The notes: a model not told the origin generated them from the sequence alone. 64,000 bases of DNA from Glaciecola sp. KUL10 (GCF_003203515.1 NZ_BGNG01000011.1:1-64000); one strand, 5' to 3'. Positions 28,133-37,740 are shown, counted from the stretch's first letter. Numbers and translations: made by a program.

Positions 28133-29140
28133 TTAACGCCAACCGGCTTTATCCATTAATTTAAGTGCTTCATCATTATTCGCTCCGACATCACTTAACT
28201 TAACTTTTTGCTTTTTGAACTGCCCCATCTCCGTCAGTGTCTGACTCAATTCAACACCATCTCTAACAGGGTATTCATGATTGACTTGAGCGTACCATTG
28301 CTGAGATTTTTGTGTAAGCATAAATTCAATCAACGCATTTGCGTTATTGACATTTTTTGCATGCTTGGCAATTGCAGCGCCCGAAATATTTATATGAGTT
28401 CCACTCGCCTGTTGATCAGGCCAAAAAACCTTCACTTTTTCTGCGGCTTTTACTTGCTCAGCGTCCTGTGAATCAAGCATACCTGCAAGATAGTATGTGT
28501 TGGCAATGGCAAGGTCACATTGACCTGCAGCAACGGCCTTTATCTGATCGCGATCACCGCCCTTTGGTGGCCGTGCAAAATTGGCAACCATACCTCTAGC
28601 CCACTCTTCAACATCACTTTTTGGATAAATTGCAAGCATCGCTGCAGTCATTGATTGATTGTAGATATTGTTAGATGAACGAATACAAATACGACTTTTC
28701 CACTTGCTATCAGTTAAGTTCATCATCGTCGATAATTCACTAGGGTTAACCCGATCAGCTGCATACATAATTGGTCTTGCTCTTAGTGTCAATGCGAGCC
28801 ACTGATTGTTTTCATCCCTCAAATGAGCTGGAACGACACTGTTGGCCAACTCCGAATCATAAGCTTGAGTCAATCCGAGCAATTTAGCACGCTCAAGTCG
28901 ACCAACATCAGTAGTAATTAACACATCAGCAGGGCTAAATTGCCCTTCAGACTTCATACGTGAAATGAGCGCGTCAGCGTTACCTGTGATTAACTTAACT
29001 TTGATGCCGGTTGCTTGCGTAAATGAATCTAAAGCGGGTTTAATTAGTGCTTCTTTACGAGCTGAATACACATTAATCTCATCTGCGAATATTGGCAGCG
29101 AAAATACAGCAACAAGCGCCATGGCGATGAACTTTTTCAT
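28133..29140 (-). CDS. fbpA: Periplasmic ferric iron-binding protein FbpA
   Basis: 335 residues with signal peptide MKKFIAMALVAVFSLPIFA, mature start EINVYSARKEALIKP. It belongs to the FutA/FbpA/SfuA group of iron-binding proteins. The pair of tyrosines in ANTYYLAGML are the expected iron ligands. It delivers Fe3+ to FbpBC. First gene of the operon; a Fur-like box sits 53-67 bp upstream. Confidence 0.94.
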   Translation of the reverse strand: MKKFIAMALVAVFSLPIFADEINVYSARKEALIKPALDSFTQATGIKVKLITGNADALISRMKSEGQFSPADVLITTDVGRLERAKLLGLTQAYDSELANSVVPAHLRDENNQWLALTLRARPIMYAADRVNPSELSTMMNLTDSKWKSRICIRSSNNIYNQSMTAAMLAIYPKSDVEEWARGMVANFARPPKGGDRDQIKAVAAGQCDLAIANTYYLAGMLDSQDAEQVKAAEKVKVFWPDQQASGTHINISGAAIAKHAKNVNNANALIEFMLTQKSQQWYAQVNHEYPVRDGVELSQTLTEMGQFKKQKVKLSDVGANNDEALKLMDKAGWR

Positions 29141-29192
29141 TATGATCCTTGAATGTTAATTTAACGGTGTGTTTTACTGAGACAATGTTAAT

Positions 29193-29207
29193 TGATAATA
29201 GTTCTCA
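29193..29207 (-). promoter_or_regulatory. Fur box candidate upstream of fbpA
   Basis: TGATAATAGTTCTCA fits the 7-1-7 Fur consensus (TGATAAT-N-ATTATCA): the left half is perfect and the right half matches 5 of 7. Its place in the fbpA/yciH divergent gap makes iron repression of fbpABC likely. Confidence 0.65.
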
Positions 29208-29295
29208 ATTGCAATGCCCATATTGAATTTAAGCTACATAACCCAATAATACTCTTAAGTAACAATTCTAAATTAAAAATAGGACTTTTTTTGCT

Positions 29296-29616
29296 ATGAA
29301 TGATTCAAGAATAGTCTTCTCGACCGATACAGGAAGAGTTGAAGAAAAAAAACAAACCACTCAAGTGCCTAAAGGAGACGGCATTGTGCGGATCAGAAAG
29401 GAAACTAAAGGCCGAAAAGGAAAAGGAATGAGTGTTATAGAAGGGCTGACTCTAAGTAGCGCAGAGTTAAAAACCTTGTGTAGCGAATTAAAGAAAAAAT
29501 GCGGCTGCGGCGGCTCTGTTAAAGGTTTTAATATCGAGATTCAGGGTGATGACCGAGAAAAAATTAAAAGCATATTAGAAGCCAAAAGTTACAAAGTTAA
29601 GCTTGCTGGCGGCTGA
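29296..29616 (+). CDS. yciH: YciH, eIF1/SUI1-like translation protein
   Basis: 106 residues. The SUI1 core is in the C-terminal half: GLTLSSAELKTLCSELKKKCGCGGSVKGFNIEIQGDDREKI. The N-terminal tail is basic and disordered (RKETKGRKGKG). In Escherichia coli the homologue affects start-site selection and is a stress-related inhibitor of initiation. It is divergent from fbpA and 17 bp upstream of the response regulator, so the two may be co-transcribed. Confidence 0.92.
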   Translation: MNDSRIVFSTDTGRVEEKKQTTQVPKGDGIVRIRKETKGRKGKGMSVIEGLTLSSAELKTLCSELKKKCGCGGSVKGFNIEIQGDDREKIKSILEAKSYKVKLAGG

Positions 29617-29633
29617 TTTTAAAGAGAATTAGA

Positions 29634-30440
29634 ATGCAAAAGTTATCGATACAAGATTTACATGTTTTATTGGTTGAACCATCGGATACACAAAGCAAAA
29701 TCATTAAAACACTCTTGCTGAAAGAAAACGTACAAACCGTTGATATTGTAAAAACGGTTGCCGACGCAAAGTCTGCAGTAACAGCGCACGGCGCTGACGT
29801 TGTGGTGAGTGCAATGTACTTGTCTGACGGAAGTGGTCTTGAAGTATTAAAGTACATAAAAGAAGATGATAACTTAGCGTCAATTCCGTTCATGCTTGTC
29901 TCAAGTGAAACCAGAATAAAAAAATTAGACGAATTTAAACAAGCGGGTGTTGCTGCAATTTTACCTAAACCTTTCGAACCGATACATCTATCACGAGCAT
30001 TGAACGCAAGCCTACAATTGATTAACACCGATGAACTTGAATTGGATCTTTTTGATGTAGCGGAGGTTCGCGTTTTAGTTGTGGATGATAGCCGCTTGGC
30101 TCGAAATCATATAAGACGAGTATTAGAAGGAATGGGGCTTTCTCAGTTAATGGAAGCGGAAAACGGCGCACATGCTCTTACCTTGCTAAAAGAGAATGAA
30201 TTTGACTTAGTTGTGACTGATTATAATATGCCTGAAATGGACGGGCGCGAGCTTTCAGAATTTATCCGCTTTAACCCTGCAACCACTCATATTCCTATCA
30301 TTATGGTCACCTCTGAATCAGCAGACAGTGCACATATGGCTAACATTCAACAAACTGGCGTGAATGCCTTGTGCGATAAACCTTTTGAATCTGATGAGGT
30401 CAAAGCAATGCTTGCTAGTTTATTAGGTTCTGGCGAGTAA
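29634..30440 (+). CDS. Response regulator with two receiver domains, first one degenerate
   Basis: 268 residues, no output domain. The second receiver (145-265) is complete: D151-D152, phospho-acceptor D196 in VVTDYNMP, T226 and K249 in CDKPF. The first receiver (8-125) keeps E15 and K112 but the phospho-acceptor position is Ala60 (VVVSAMYL), so it should not be phosphorylated. The layout resembles CheY-like single- or double-receiver adaptors. No kinase is nearby. The partner is unknown. Confidence 0.9.
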   Translation: MQKLSIQDLHVLLVEPSDTQSKIIKTLLLKENVQTVDIVKTVADAKSAVTAHGADVVVSAMYLSDGSGLEVLKYIKEDDNLASIPFMLVSSETRIKKLDEFKQAGVAAILPKPFEPIHLSRALNASLQLINTDELELDLFDVAEVRVLVVDDSRLARNHIRRVLEGMGLSQLMEAENGAHALTLLKENEFDLVVTDYNMPEMDGRELSEFIRFNPATTHIPIIMVTSESADSAHMANIQQTGVNALCDKPFESDEVKAMLASLLGSGE

Positions 30441-30540
30441 ACATGTGATGATAATTACAGCTTTATGAGAGCATCGCCTTTAAATTAAAATTTTTATCCT
30501 TCAATTCAGCACTTTTCAGCACAAATACACCAACATTCAA

Positions 30541-30569
30541 TTGACATGAGAGTGTCAGTTTCATACATT
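30541..30569 (+). promoter_or_regulatory. Promoter of pheA with overlapping short palindrome
   Basis: -35 TTGACA (30541-30546), 17-bp spacer, -10 TACATT (30564-30569). A 5-bp inverted repeat TGACA-N6-TGTCA (30542-30557) overlaps the -35 and may be an operator. Transcription would begin near 30576, which places the upstream in-frame ATG at 30546 before the RNA and supports the GTG start at 30624. Confidence 0.6.
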
Positions 30570-30623
30570 CGTAGACCATTATTTTTAAGGTGTTCACTCA
30601 CATTATGTGAGCAAGGAAGTGTT

Positions 30624-31811
30624 GTGCCCAAGCAAGAATTAGAAGCTCTTCGAGTCAAAATTACCGACCTCGATTCTCAACTATTACAATTATTGGCTGA
30701 TCGTCAAAAACTGACTAATCAAGTTGCCGAAACAAAAGTTAAAAATCACATACCCGTTCGCGATCAAAAGCGAGAAGAGCAACTTTTAGTTCGCCTCATT
30801 AAACAAGGTAAAAATGTTGGTCTTGACCCGCACTATGTCACGCAGTTATTTCACGTGGTCATCGAAGATTCAGTGTTAAACCAACAAGCTATGTTAGCTC
30901 AGTGGGCTAACCCAGGAAGTGCATTGCCTCTTAACCGGGTTGCATTTTTGGGTGATAAAGGCTCGTATAGCTACTTGGCAACGCAAAAATACTTCGCAAG
31001 GCGTCCAGGTGAATTATTAGAAATGGGCTGCAGTAGTTTCGCTGAAATCATTAAAAAAGTTGAAACAAACGAAGCTGACTACGCAGTATTGCCGATTGAG
31101 AATACTTCGTCAGGCAGCATAAATGAAGTCTTTGACCAACTGCAACACACGCGCTTAAACATAATCGGCGAGTTAACACACCCTATCAAGCATGCTTTAT
31201 TGGTGGCAGATGGCCTTGAAGTAGACATCAAAAGTATCAAAACACTTTATGCCCACCCTCAGGTTTTTGCTCAGTGCAGCCACTTTTTAGCTGAACTGGG
31301 TAACGTTGAAGTAAAACCATGCGACAGTACTTCTGCTGCAATGATCACGGTTAACGAACTAAACTCACCTCACGTAGCCGCTATTGGCAGCGAAGCAGGT
31401 GGCAATCTCTATGGCTTATGCGCAATTAAGTCAAATTTAGCAAATCAAAAAGAAAATCATAGTCGCTTTATTGTAGTCGCTAGTAAGCCTGTAAAAGTGC
31501 CGTTGCAAGTACCAGCCAAGACCACCTTGATCATGTCAACAGTTCAACAGCCAGGCGCATTAGTTGAAGCACTTTTGATCCTTAAAGAAAATCGAATAAA
31601 CATGACTAAACTTGAGTCTCGTCCAATTACGGGGAACCCGTGGGAAGAAATGTTTTATTTAGATGTTGAAGGTAATATTGAAGATGGCCCTATGCAAACA
31701 GCTATGGAAGCATTGCGAGGAATGACTCGCTACTTCAAAGTACTGGGTTGCTACCCGGTTGAAGAAGTCAGCCCGACAAAAGTTGCGGCGGTAAACGCGT
31801 TAATGGAATAG
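30624..31811 (+). CDS. pheA: Bifunctional chorismate mutase/prephenate dehydratase PheA
   Basis: 395 residues from the GTG at 30624, which has AAGGAAG upstream and gives a protein of the Escherichia coli length; an ATG at 30546 is upstream of the likely transcript start. Chorismate mutase is residues 1-90 (RVKITDLDSQLLQLLADRQKL), prephenate dehydratase 100-285 (GDKGSYSYLATQKYF, PIENTSSGSINEV), and an ACT regulatory domain 290-385 (QPGALVEALLILKENRINMTKLESRP). It makes phenylpyruvate for phenylalanine. No clear leader-peptide attenuator is seen upstream. Confidence 0.97.
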   Translation: MPKQELEALRVKITDLDSQLLQLLADRQKLTNQVAETKVKNHIPVRDQKREEQLLVRLIKQGKNVGLDPHYVTQLFHVVIEDSVLNQQAMLAQWANPGSALPLNRVAFLGDKGSYSYLATQKYFARRPGELLEMGCSSFAEIIKKVETNEADYAVLPIENTSSGSINEVFDQLQHTRLNIIGELTHPIKHALLVADGLEVDIKSIKTLYAHPQVFAQCSHFLAELGNVEVKPCDSTSAAMITVNELNSPHVAAIGSEAGGNLYGLCAIKSNLANQKENHSRFIVVASKPVKVPLQVPAKTTLIMSTVQQPGALVEALLILKENRINMTKLESRPITGNPWEEMFYLDVEGNIEDGPMQTAMEALRGMTRYFKVLGCYPVEEVSPTKVAAVNALME

Positions 31812-31855
31812 CGCTATATAATCAAAGGTTGGTTTTACTGACCATATTTTTTCAT

Positions 31856-31883
31856 TAAAAAAAGGTGCGTTAAGCACCTTTTT
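31856..31883. terminator. Bidirectional terminator between pheA and tyrA
   Basis: AAAGGTGC (31861-31868) pairs with GCACCTTT (31874-31881) around a short loop, with A-rich sequence before and T-rich sequence after. It ends both pheA (plus) and tyrA (minus). Confidence 0.9.
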
Positions 31884-31896
31884 CACGAATAGCGCA

Positions 31897-33033
31897 TCAC
31901 TTTCTCAATAACTGGCCATCCGCCGCTTTCAGTAAAAGCTGTCGACTGTCTTTCAAGCACTGTTTCGCATAATCACCGAACCATTGCTCAACTGCCTTAA
32001 ATTGTTTGATAAAAGCATCTTTATCGTTTGATGCCACCAGATTAATACCATCAGAAAACCGTTGATTAAAGCGCTTCAATAAATCCAAATTATCTAAATC
32101 ATTAAATATAATGTCTGCGTACAATGATGGCGGTTGAGCAAATAACCTTCCTACCATTGCTAACTCTAAGCGATAAATGGGTGAACTGAACATGAGTAAA
32201 TCAACTAGGTCGGGATTTTCTTCTTTTAAGTGCTGGCCATATACAAACGTACTGAAGTGACGCATAACTTGAATAAATGCCATCGCCTGATCATGCTCTC
32301 GACTGCTAGTATTATGGATAACAGCTCCCCACGTTTTCATTTGCTCGACTAACCACGAGTATTTGCGGGGCTCGCGCCCATCACAAACCACCACCACTTG
32401 TTTGATCATACCGGGAGAATCCGGCCCAAACATAGGGTGCAAGCCGACAACGGGGCCAGAATGTACATCCAACATGGCTTTTAAAGGTGATACTTTGATG
32501 CTAGTAATATCTGCCAGAATGCAATTTTCCGGTAGATGTTTGATGGAGAGAATGACATCACATGTAATATTGATTGGCACGGCAACAATCACTAAATCAG
32601 CGCCATCGAAGATTTGCTTAGCATTTGCCCAATCTTCTTTTTCTAGGGTTGCAACCTGATAACTGCTTTTTTCAAATAAAGAAACAAATACACTACCCAA
32701 AGCCCCTTTTCCGCCAATCACAACCACTTTATTTATCGCTGGATTAACGCACATGTATTTAGCATGCTGCGTATGATAGGACTCTCGAATCATGCGGCGC
32801 AAAATGTCCTCTACAAGGTCGGGACTTAACTCATGTTCTATCGCAAGCTGGCGCTTATTAGCGATTAACTCAGCCTCTCGCTGAGGATCATAGATAGGCA
32901 TGCCGGTTTGGCTTTTAACCTTACCCACTTGAGTGGTTAACGCGTTTCGTTTTTTTAATAGCTCAATGAGTTGAGCATCGACAGCATCGATGTCGACACG
33001 CAACTCTGATAAGCCTTTTACCTGTTTAGTCAT
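31897..33033 (-). CDS. tyrA: Bifunctional chorismate mutase/prephenate dehydrogenase TyrA
   Basis: 378 residues, normal length. An N-terminal chorismate mutase (1-90; [23 protein letters not shown]) is fused to a prephenate dehydrogenase with NAD motif [12 protein letters not shown] and the catalytic [11 protein letters not shown] region. It makes 4-hydroxyphenylpyruvate for tyrosine. It is 32 bp after aroF, as in the aroF-tyrA operon of Escherichia coli. Confidence 0.97.
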   Translation of the reverse strand: MTKQVKGLSELRVDIDAVDAQLIELLKKRNALTTQVGKVKSQTGMPIYDPQREAELIANKRQLAIEHELSPDLVEDILRRMIRESYHTQHAKYMCVNPAINKVVVIGGKGALGSVFVSLFEKSSYQVATLEKEDWANAKQIFDGADLVIVAVPINITCDVILSIKHLPENCILADITSIKVSPLKAMLDVHSGPVVGLHPMFGPDSPGMIKQVVVVCDGREPRKYSWLVEQMKTWGAVIHNTSSREHDQAMAFIQVMRHFSTFVYGQHLKEENPDLVDLLMFSSPIYRLELAMVGRLFAQPPSLYADIIFNDLDNLDLLKRFNQRFSDGINLVASNDKDAFIKQFKAVEQWFGDYAKQCLKDSRQLLLKAADGQLLRK

Positions 33034-33065
33034 AAAACTAAATTACCTGAGTAAAGGCCGACTAA

Positions 33066-34154
33066 TTAGGCGACCTGCCTTTTTGATTGTCTTAATGGCA
33101 GTACAGTAATCAGTTTATCTCTGGTTTGCAAAATCAATGATTCAGTTTGTGCCCAATCAATACAGCCATCAGTGATCGATACACCATACTCCAAATCTTT
33201 TAAGGTTTTACCCGTTGAGCTTTGATTACCCGCGTTAAGATGGCTTTCAAGCATTAAACCTATTATGGACTGATTACCCTCTAAAATCTGGTTAACAACA
33301 TTTTGAGCAACCAGAGGTTGACGACGATAGTCTTTGGCAGAGTTTGCATGAGAACAATCCACAATTAGGCTTGAGCTTACATTTGCCTTAAGTAACTCTT
33401 CTTCACAATCAGCCACGCATACGGAGTCGTAATTAGGTAGTTTGCCGCCACGCAAAATAATGTGCCCGTCTGGGTTACCTTGAGTTTTGATGACTGCTAC
33501 TTGCCCTTCTTTATTGATTCCCATAAAACGATGACCAGACGCTGCTGACTTGAGTGCATTAATCGCTATCCCCAATGAACCATCAGTTCCGTTTTTAAAG
33601 CCGACAGGCATTGATAGGCCACTTGCCATTTCACGGTGTGTTTGAGACTCAGACGTACGCGCCCCAATAGCAGCCCAACTAAATAATTCACCTAAATACT
33701 GAGGGCTTATTGGATCAAGTGCTTCTGTTGCAACAGGTAAACCTAACTCGGCTAACCAAATTAATAGTTCTCGTGCTTTTCTCAAACCCGTTTCAATATC
33801 AAAAGTATCATTAATGTGTGGATCATTGATCAGGCCTTTCCAACCCGTTGTCGTGCGTGGCTTTTCAAAATAAACACGCATTACGATATACAAAGTATCT
33901 TTCGTAGACTCGTGTAACTCCTTTAACTTGAGCGCATACTCTTTTGCAGCTTCAATATCGTGGATTGAACAAGGGCCACACACCACAAGTAAACGATGGT
34001 CTTTACCATGAATGATGTCAGAAATGATTTTTCTTGAAGACTTGACCCCTTCTAAAGCTTGATCACTAACGGGCAGCTCGGCACCTAATTGATCAGGCGT
34101 AACCAGGACTTCTTCTGATGAAACATGAATATTGTTAATTGTATCTTTTTGCAT
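33066..34154 (-). CDS. aroF: DAHP synthase AroF, first step of the shikimate pathway
   Basis: 362 residues from the ATG at 34154; an in-frame start at 34208 gives an unusual extension. The family motifs VVCGPCSIHD, MRVYFEKPRTTTGWKG and GKTLKDLEYGVSITDGCIDW are present. It joins phosphoenolpyruvate and erythrose 4-phosphate. Placement before tyrA points to the tyrosine-sensitive isozyme AroF, but the feedback type is not proved. Confidence 0.95.
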   Translation of the reverse strand: MQKDTINNIHVSSEEVLVTPDQLGAELPVSDQALEGVKSSRKIISDIIHGKDHRLLVVCGPCSIHDIEAAKEYALKLKELHESTKDTLYIVMRVYFEKPRTTTGWKGLINDPHINDTFDIETGLRKARELLIWLAELGLPVATEALDPISPQYLGELFSWAAIGARTSESQTHREMASGLSMPVGFKNGTDGSLGIAINALKSAASGHRFMGINKEGQVAVIKTQGNPDGHIILRGGKLPNYDSVCVADCEEELLKANVSSSLIVDCSHANSAKDYRRQPLVAQNVVNQILEGNQSIIGLMLESHLNAGNQSSTGKTLKDLEYGVSITDGCIDWAQTESLILQTRDKLITVLPLRQSKRQVA

Positions 34155-34354
34155 TATGTACTCACAAATTATGAATTTAGTGAGATTTTTGACTGCGCCG
34201 CTTACCACGAAAATTTAGGGGAAAAACCAGAAAAAGCTAGCTAGAACCGCATCCGTAAATATTTGTTTACAGGTCAAAATATCCCAAACAACTGTGTTGT
34301 TGACTTTTTATCAAAGTATACTCCCAAGTACAAGCAAGTGAGTGAAATAAAACA

Positions 34355-34382
34355 AAAAGAGCATCAAATTTGATGCTCTTTT
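34355..34382 (-). terminator. Terminator after the AbgT-family transporter gene
   Basis: A 28-bp perfect palindrome (AAAAGAGCATCAAA mirrored), followed on the minus strand by TTGTTTTATT. It lies 43 bp after the stop at 34426. Confidence 0.85.
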
Positions 34383-34425
34383 CAGTATTTTGCAATAAAA
34401 GCGTTATTTTTAGCTATTTACCTAG

Positions 34426-35958
34426 TTATGGGTATACATAGCTCGCTTGTATACCTAAAGGAATACCTATGCTCCAGTAGATCAGAAGGAAGGCAGTCCA
34501 CGCAATTAAAATCGTAATACTAAATGGCAACATTAACGATAATAAGGTACCTATTCCTGTTGATTTTACATACCTTTGGCAATATACAACCACTAATGGG
34601 AAGTAAGGCATTAATGGCGTAATAATATTAGAAGAAGAATCCCCTAAGCGGTAAGCCGCTTGAGTCAAATCTGGAGAAATACCTAATTGCATCAGCATCG
34701 GTACAAAAATTGGCCCTAGCAAAGCCCATTTCGCAGATGACGATCCGACAAATAAGTTGACGAAAGCAGTCAAGAAGATGATTCCAACGATAGTTACCAT
34801 TGCAGGTAGTGACAAAGACTTTAAGAATTCAGCGCCGTTGACGGCAAGCAGAGCACCAAGGTTAGACTTGCCAAACGCATCTATAAACAAAGCACAGAAA
34901 AACGCCATTACAATGTAATAGCTCATACCTTGCATCGCTTTCGTCATGCTATCTATCATGTTCTTTGTACTTGTATACGTGCCCGATACATATCCATAAA
35001 CTACGCCCGGAAGTAAAAATAACAAAAAGATAATGGGTACAATTGACTGCATGACGGGCGCTGCAAATGTCGTCAGTTTTCCGTCTGCATCGCGCATCGG
35101 CGAAGTCTCAGGAAGCAGAACGGCTACCAGAAGGCCAATACCAACCAGCATTGAGAAAGAAGCCCAACGCAATGCTTTTGTTTGTTGAGCATTAAGCTCT
35201 TCAAATTTAGGAATATCATTTGGATCACCATCCACCTCCACGTTTTGTAAGCGAGGTTCGATCACCTTATCCGTCAAATACCATGCAATACTCACAATTA
35301 AAATTGACGACATCGAGTTGAAAAAGTAGTTGTTAAGAGGGTTAATTTGAATATCTGGATCTATGATCTGTGCCGCTTCTTGCGTGAAACTTTGCAATAA
35401 AGGGTCAATTGCTGAGGGGATGAAGTTCGCGCAAAAGCCGCCACTTACGCCAGCAAACGCCGCTGCGATACCCGCCAATGGGTGTCGACCCATGGCATAA
35501 AAAATTACACCCGCTAAAGGAATTACCAAAACATACCCTGCATCAGTGGCGGTATGACTAACAATCGCAACTAGTACAACAACGGGTGTCAAAAATGCTT
35601 TTGGTGTCGAATCCAACATTCTCTTCAAACCAGCGCTAATAAAACCAGAGTGTTCAGCAACACCAACGCCTAACATTGCAACCAGTACCACACCTAAGGG
35701 AGCAAAACCGGTAAAAATAGTGACCATTCGACTAAGGAAGTCAGCCATGGAATCACCCGTGAGTAAATTATTCACAACCACACCCTCACCTGTTCGAGGA
35801 TCGATTGCGGAAAAGCTCATTTGTGAAAATATTGCAGAACACACCCAGATGATGAGTAAGCAGATGAAGAATATAATAGCGGGATCTGGTAGTTTATTAC
35901 CAACACGTTCGACCTTATCGAGCGCTCGTGTTACCCAAGTATTTTCAGCTTGTTGCAT
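34426..35958 (-). CDS. AbgT-family transporter
   Basis: 510 residues with many membrane helices, the size and pattern of the AbgT/MtrF family. The family includes the p-aminobenzoyl-glutamate importer AbgT and the antimetabolite exporter MtrF. Conserved segments include DAGYVLVIPLAGVIF, FAGVSGGFCANF and SSSAKWALLGPIFVPML. It sits alone between aroF and a Nudix gene. The substrate is not clear from sequence; link to folate or amino acid metabolism is only suggested by neighbours. Confidence 0.9.
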   Translation of the reverse strand: MQQAENTWVTRALDKVERVGNKLPDPAIIFFICLLIIWVCSAIFSQMSFSAIDPRTGEGVVVNNLLTGDSMADFLSRMVTIFTGFAPLGVVLVAMLGVGVAEHSGFISAGLKRMLDSTPKAFLTPVVVLVAIVSHTATDAGYVLVIPLAGVIFYAMGRHPLAGIAAAFAGVSGGFCANFIPSAIDPLLQSFTQEAAQIIDPDIQINPLNNYFFNSMSSILIVSIAWYLTDKVIEPRLQNVEVDGDPNDIPKFEELNAQQTKALRWASFSMLVGIGLLVAVLLPETSPMRDADGKLTTFAAPVMQSIVPIIFLLFLLPGVVYGYVSGTYTSTKNMIDSMTKAMQGMSYYIVMAFFCALFIDAFGKSNLGALLAVNGAEFLKSLSLPAMVTIVGIIFLTAFVNLFVGSSSAKWALLGPIFVPMLMQLGISPDLTQAAYRLGDSSSNIITPLMPYFPLVVVYCQRYVKSTGIGTLLSLMLPFSITILIAWTAFLLIYWSIGIPLGIQASYVYP

Positions 35959-36170
35959 ACTGTCGCTTCCTTTTATTTTTATAATTTTATTTTTTAGCTA
36001 TTTTTGTTTTTATAATAACGTTCATGATTTTAGACGATAGCTAGGCTTTTCGCTACATCCTAAAAATGGCAATTCGATTGTTGCTAATTAGAAACGGAGT
36101 ATTTTCTACTTTAATTGCTCTATTTAACATCAATTGCGTTGAAAAAACGTCGAGTAACGAATGAAGATAC

Positions 36171-36710
36171 TTAAATTAGACCTTTTAATTTAGCTAGACC
36201 ATAGGCATTGACGCTACTCGCGTCTTTAATTTCACCGTTGATAATCATTTTTTCAAAATCAGAGACTTTGACCTTCTTACACAACAACCCTTCCTCCTCC
36301 TGATCGAGCTCCTGCTCACCTTGTGTGAAACCGCTTGCAAGAAATACGTGGTACCCCTGGCTGCAAAAACCATAGGCTAAATATTGAAAGCCTACATAAG
36401 TCATTGATTTCGCAGTTAAGCCAGTCTCTTCTTTCAACTCTCCAGCGGCTAATTTTTCAGGCTCAACATCATACTGCCCCTCCCAAGCTCCTTGTGGCAT
36501 TTCCAACGCTCGCAAGCCAACGGTATAGCGGTATTGCTCTACTAAATATATGTCATCACCTTCAATGGCAATAATGACTACAAAATCAGGTTTATCGACT
36601 ACCGTGTAAACACCACGCGAACCACTTTCCCGCTCGAACTCATCCTCACGAAGTTTCATCCATTTGTTTTCATAAACTATTTTTGAACTTAACGTTTTAA
36701 ATTCGGACAT
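36171..36710 (-). CDS. Nudix hydrolase, ADP-ribose pyrophosphatase-like, altered Nudix box
   Basis: 179 residues from the ATG at 36710 with AAGGG upstream; a GTG at 36719 adds three residues. Fold elements match ADP-ribose pyrophosphatases: VDKPDFVVIIAIE, LVEQYRYTVGLRALEMPQGAWEG. The Nudix box reads VEPEKLAAGELKEETGL: the EExG metal glutamates remain, but the Arg before the first catalytic Glu is Gly and the upstream Glu is shifted. Activity may be retained; the substrate is unknown. Confidence 0.8.
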   Translation of the reverse strand: MSEFKTLSSKIVYENKWMKLREDEFERESGSRGVYTVVDKPDFVVIIAIEGDDIYLVEQYRYTVGLRALEMPQGAWEGQYDVEPEKLAAGELKEETGLTAKSMTYVGFQYLAYGFCSQGYHVFLASGFTQGEQELDQEEEGLLCKKVKVSDFEKMIINGEIKDASSVNAYGLAKLKGLI

Positions 36711-36796
36711 TATTTGCACCCTTAGAATGAATTGATTTTTATGAGGCAGTAAACGATTTGACCTTCAGTCCGCAAGCAGATTCGTCATTCGAATAT

Positions 36797-37354
36797 TTAG
36801 TCGTGTATTGACTTAATCACGCGTGCAGGGTTACCACCAATTACTAGGTCATCGCCAAAACTTTTGGTCACTACAGCACCTGACGCAACCACGACATTAT
36901 TGCCAAGTGTGACACCAGGATTGATTACCGCATTACCACCCACCCAGCAGTTGTGTCCTAAGGTAATCGGTTTAGCAAATTCAATTCCCTTATTTCGAGC
37001 CACAGGATCTAGAGGATGGGCAGCAGTGTAAATCCCTACTTGAGGTGCCAACATACAGTCATCGCCAAACGTCACTTTTGCAGCATCGAGAATAACACAG
37101 CCAAAATTAGCGTAAAAATTTTCACCTACCGTAATATTACAACCGTAATCACACTTAAATGTCGATTCTATGTATAAACGCTTGCCTGTTTGACCAAACA
37201 ATTGCTTAAAGAGCTGTGCTCTTTTTTTAACGTCTGATTGCTTAACAGCATTTATTTCATCAAGTCTATCCCTCGCATCGAAGCGCATTTTGACAAGCTG
37301 TTTATCACTTGCGAAGTAATCTTGGCCGGAAAGCATTTTTTCTAGTTCTGTCAT
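36797..37354 (-). CDS. maa: Sugar/maltose O-acetyltransferase (Maa/NodL family)
   Basis: 185 residues from the ATG at 37354, which starts the family-typical MTELEKMLSGQDYFASDKQL; longer in-frame starts (to 37462) read through the promoter side. After an N-terminal Maa helix domain, left-handed beta-helix hexapeptides follow (VGENFYANFGCVILDAAKV, WVGGNAVINPGVTLGNNVVVASGAVV). It transfers acetyl from acetyl-CoA to a sugar hydroxyl; the natural acceptor is not known. Repeat copy 2 lies directly upstream. Confidence 0.9.
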   Translation of the reverse strand: MTELEKMLSGQDYFASDKQLVKMRFDARDRLDEINAVKQSDVKKRAQLFKQLFGQTGKRLYIESTFKCDYGCNITVGENFYANFGCVILDAAKVTFGDDCMLAPQVGIYTAAHPLDPVARNKGIEFAKPITLGHNCWVGGNAVINPGVTLGNNVVVASGAVVTKSFGDDLVIGGNPARVIKSIHD

Positions 37355-37464
37355 TTTATGATTTTGTAATTGCTTCATGGGAATGAATTTGCTTGGTAGC
37401 TTACGCAGTGAGTTAGTTTTTGTAAACTTTGGGAGCTTGCTATGTTTGTATAAACCATTCAATC

Positions 37465-37650
37465 AAACTATCAAGCACACATTACTAGAGAACATTCAGC
37501 GCGTCAGATAAGCGTTTCCCCTTTATAAAATCTTGTGCCACAAGGAAGTGGCGCTAGAAACGGGCATGGATGCCGTAAAGTGGTTTTATAAAGGGGAAAT
37601 GCTTATCTGGCAAAAGCTGAATATCACTTACTAAGAGCGGTGGTTGATGC
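37465..37650 (+). repeat. Structured intergenic repeat A, copy 2
   Basis: Stem CAGATAAGCG plus TTTCCCCTTTATAAAA on the left pairs with TTTTATAAAGGGGAAA plus TGCTTATCTG on the right (26 bp with one G.T). In the centre are a hairpin GTGCCAC/GTGGCGC and GGCA/TGCC. It fills most of the gap between maa and the rplS terminator (37355-37740). Confidence 0.9.
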
Positions 37651-37661
37651 TAGCTTTACTA

Positions 37662-37710
37662 GGTTCTAAGGAGCTTCCCTTTTTCAAGGGAATGACGTTT
37701 CTTCGATGTT
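37662..37710. repeat. Short palindromic repeat B, partial copy 1
   Basis: Contains GGTTCTAAGGAGCTTCCC and TTCAAGGGAATGACGTTTCT, matching the first part of repeat B at 41051 and 42685. The TTCCCTT/AAGGGAA hairpin is kept. Confidence 0.8.
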
Positions 37711-37740
37711 ACATTCGTTAGTGATATTTCTTTAGGCAAC

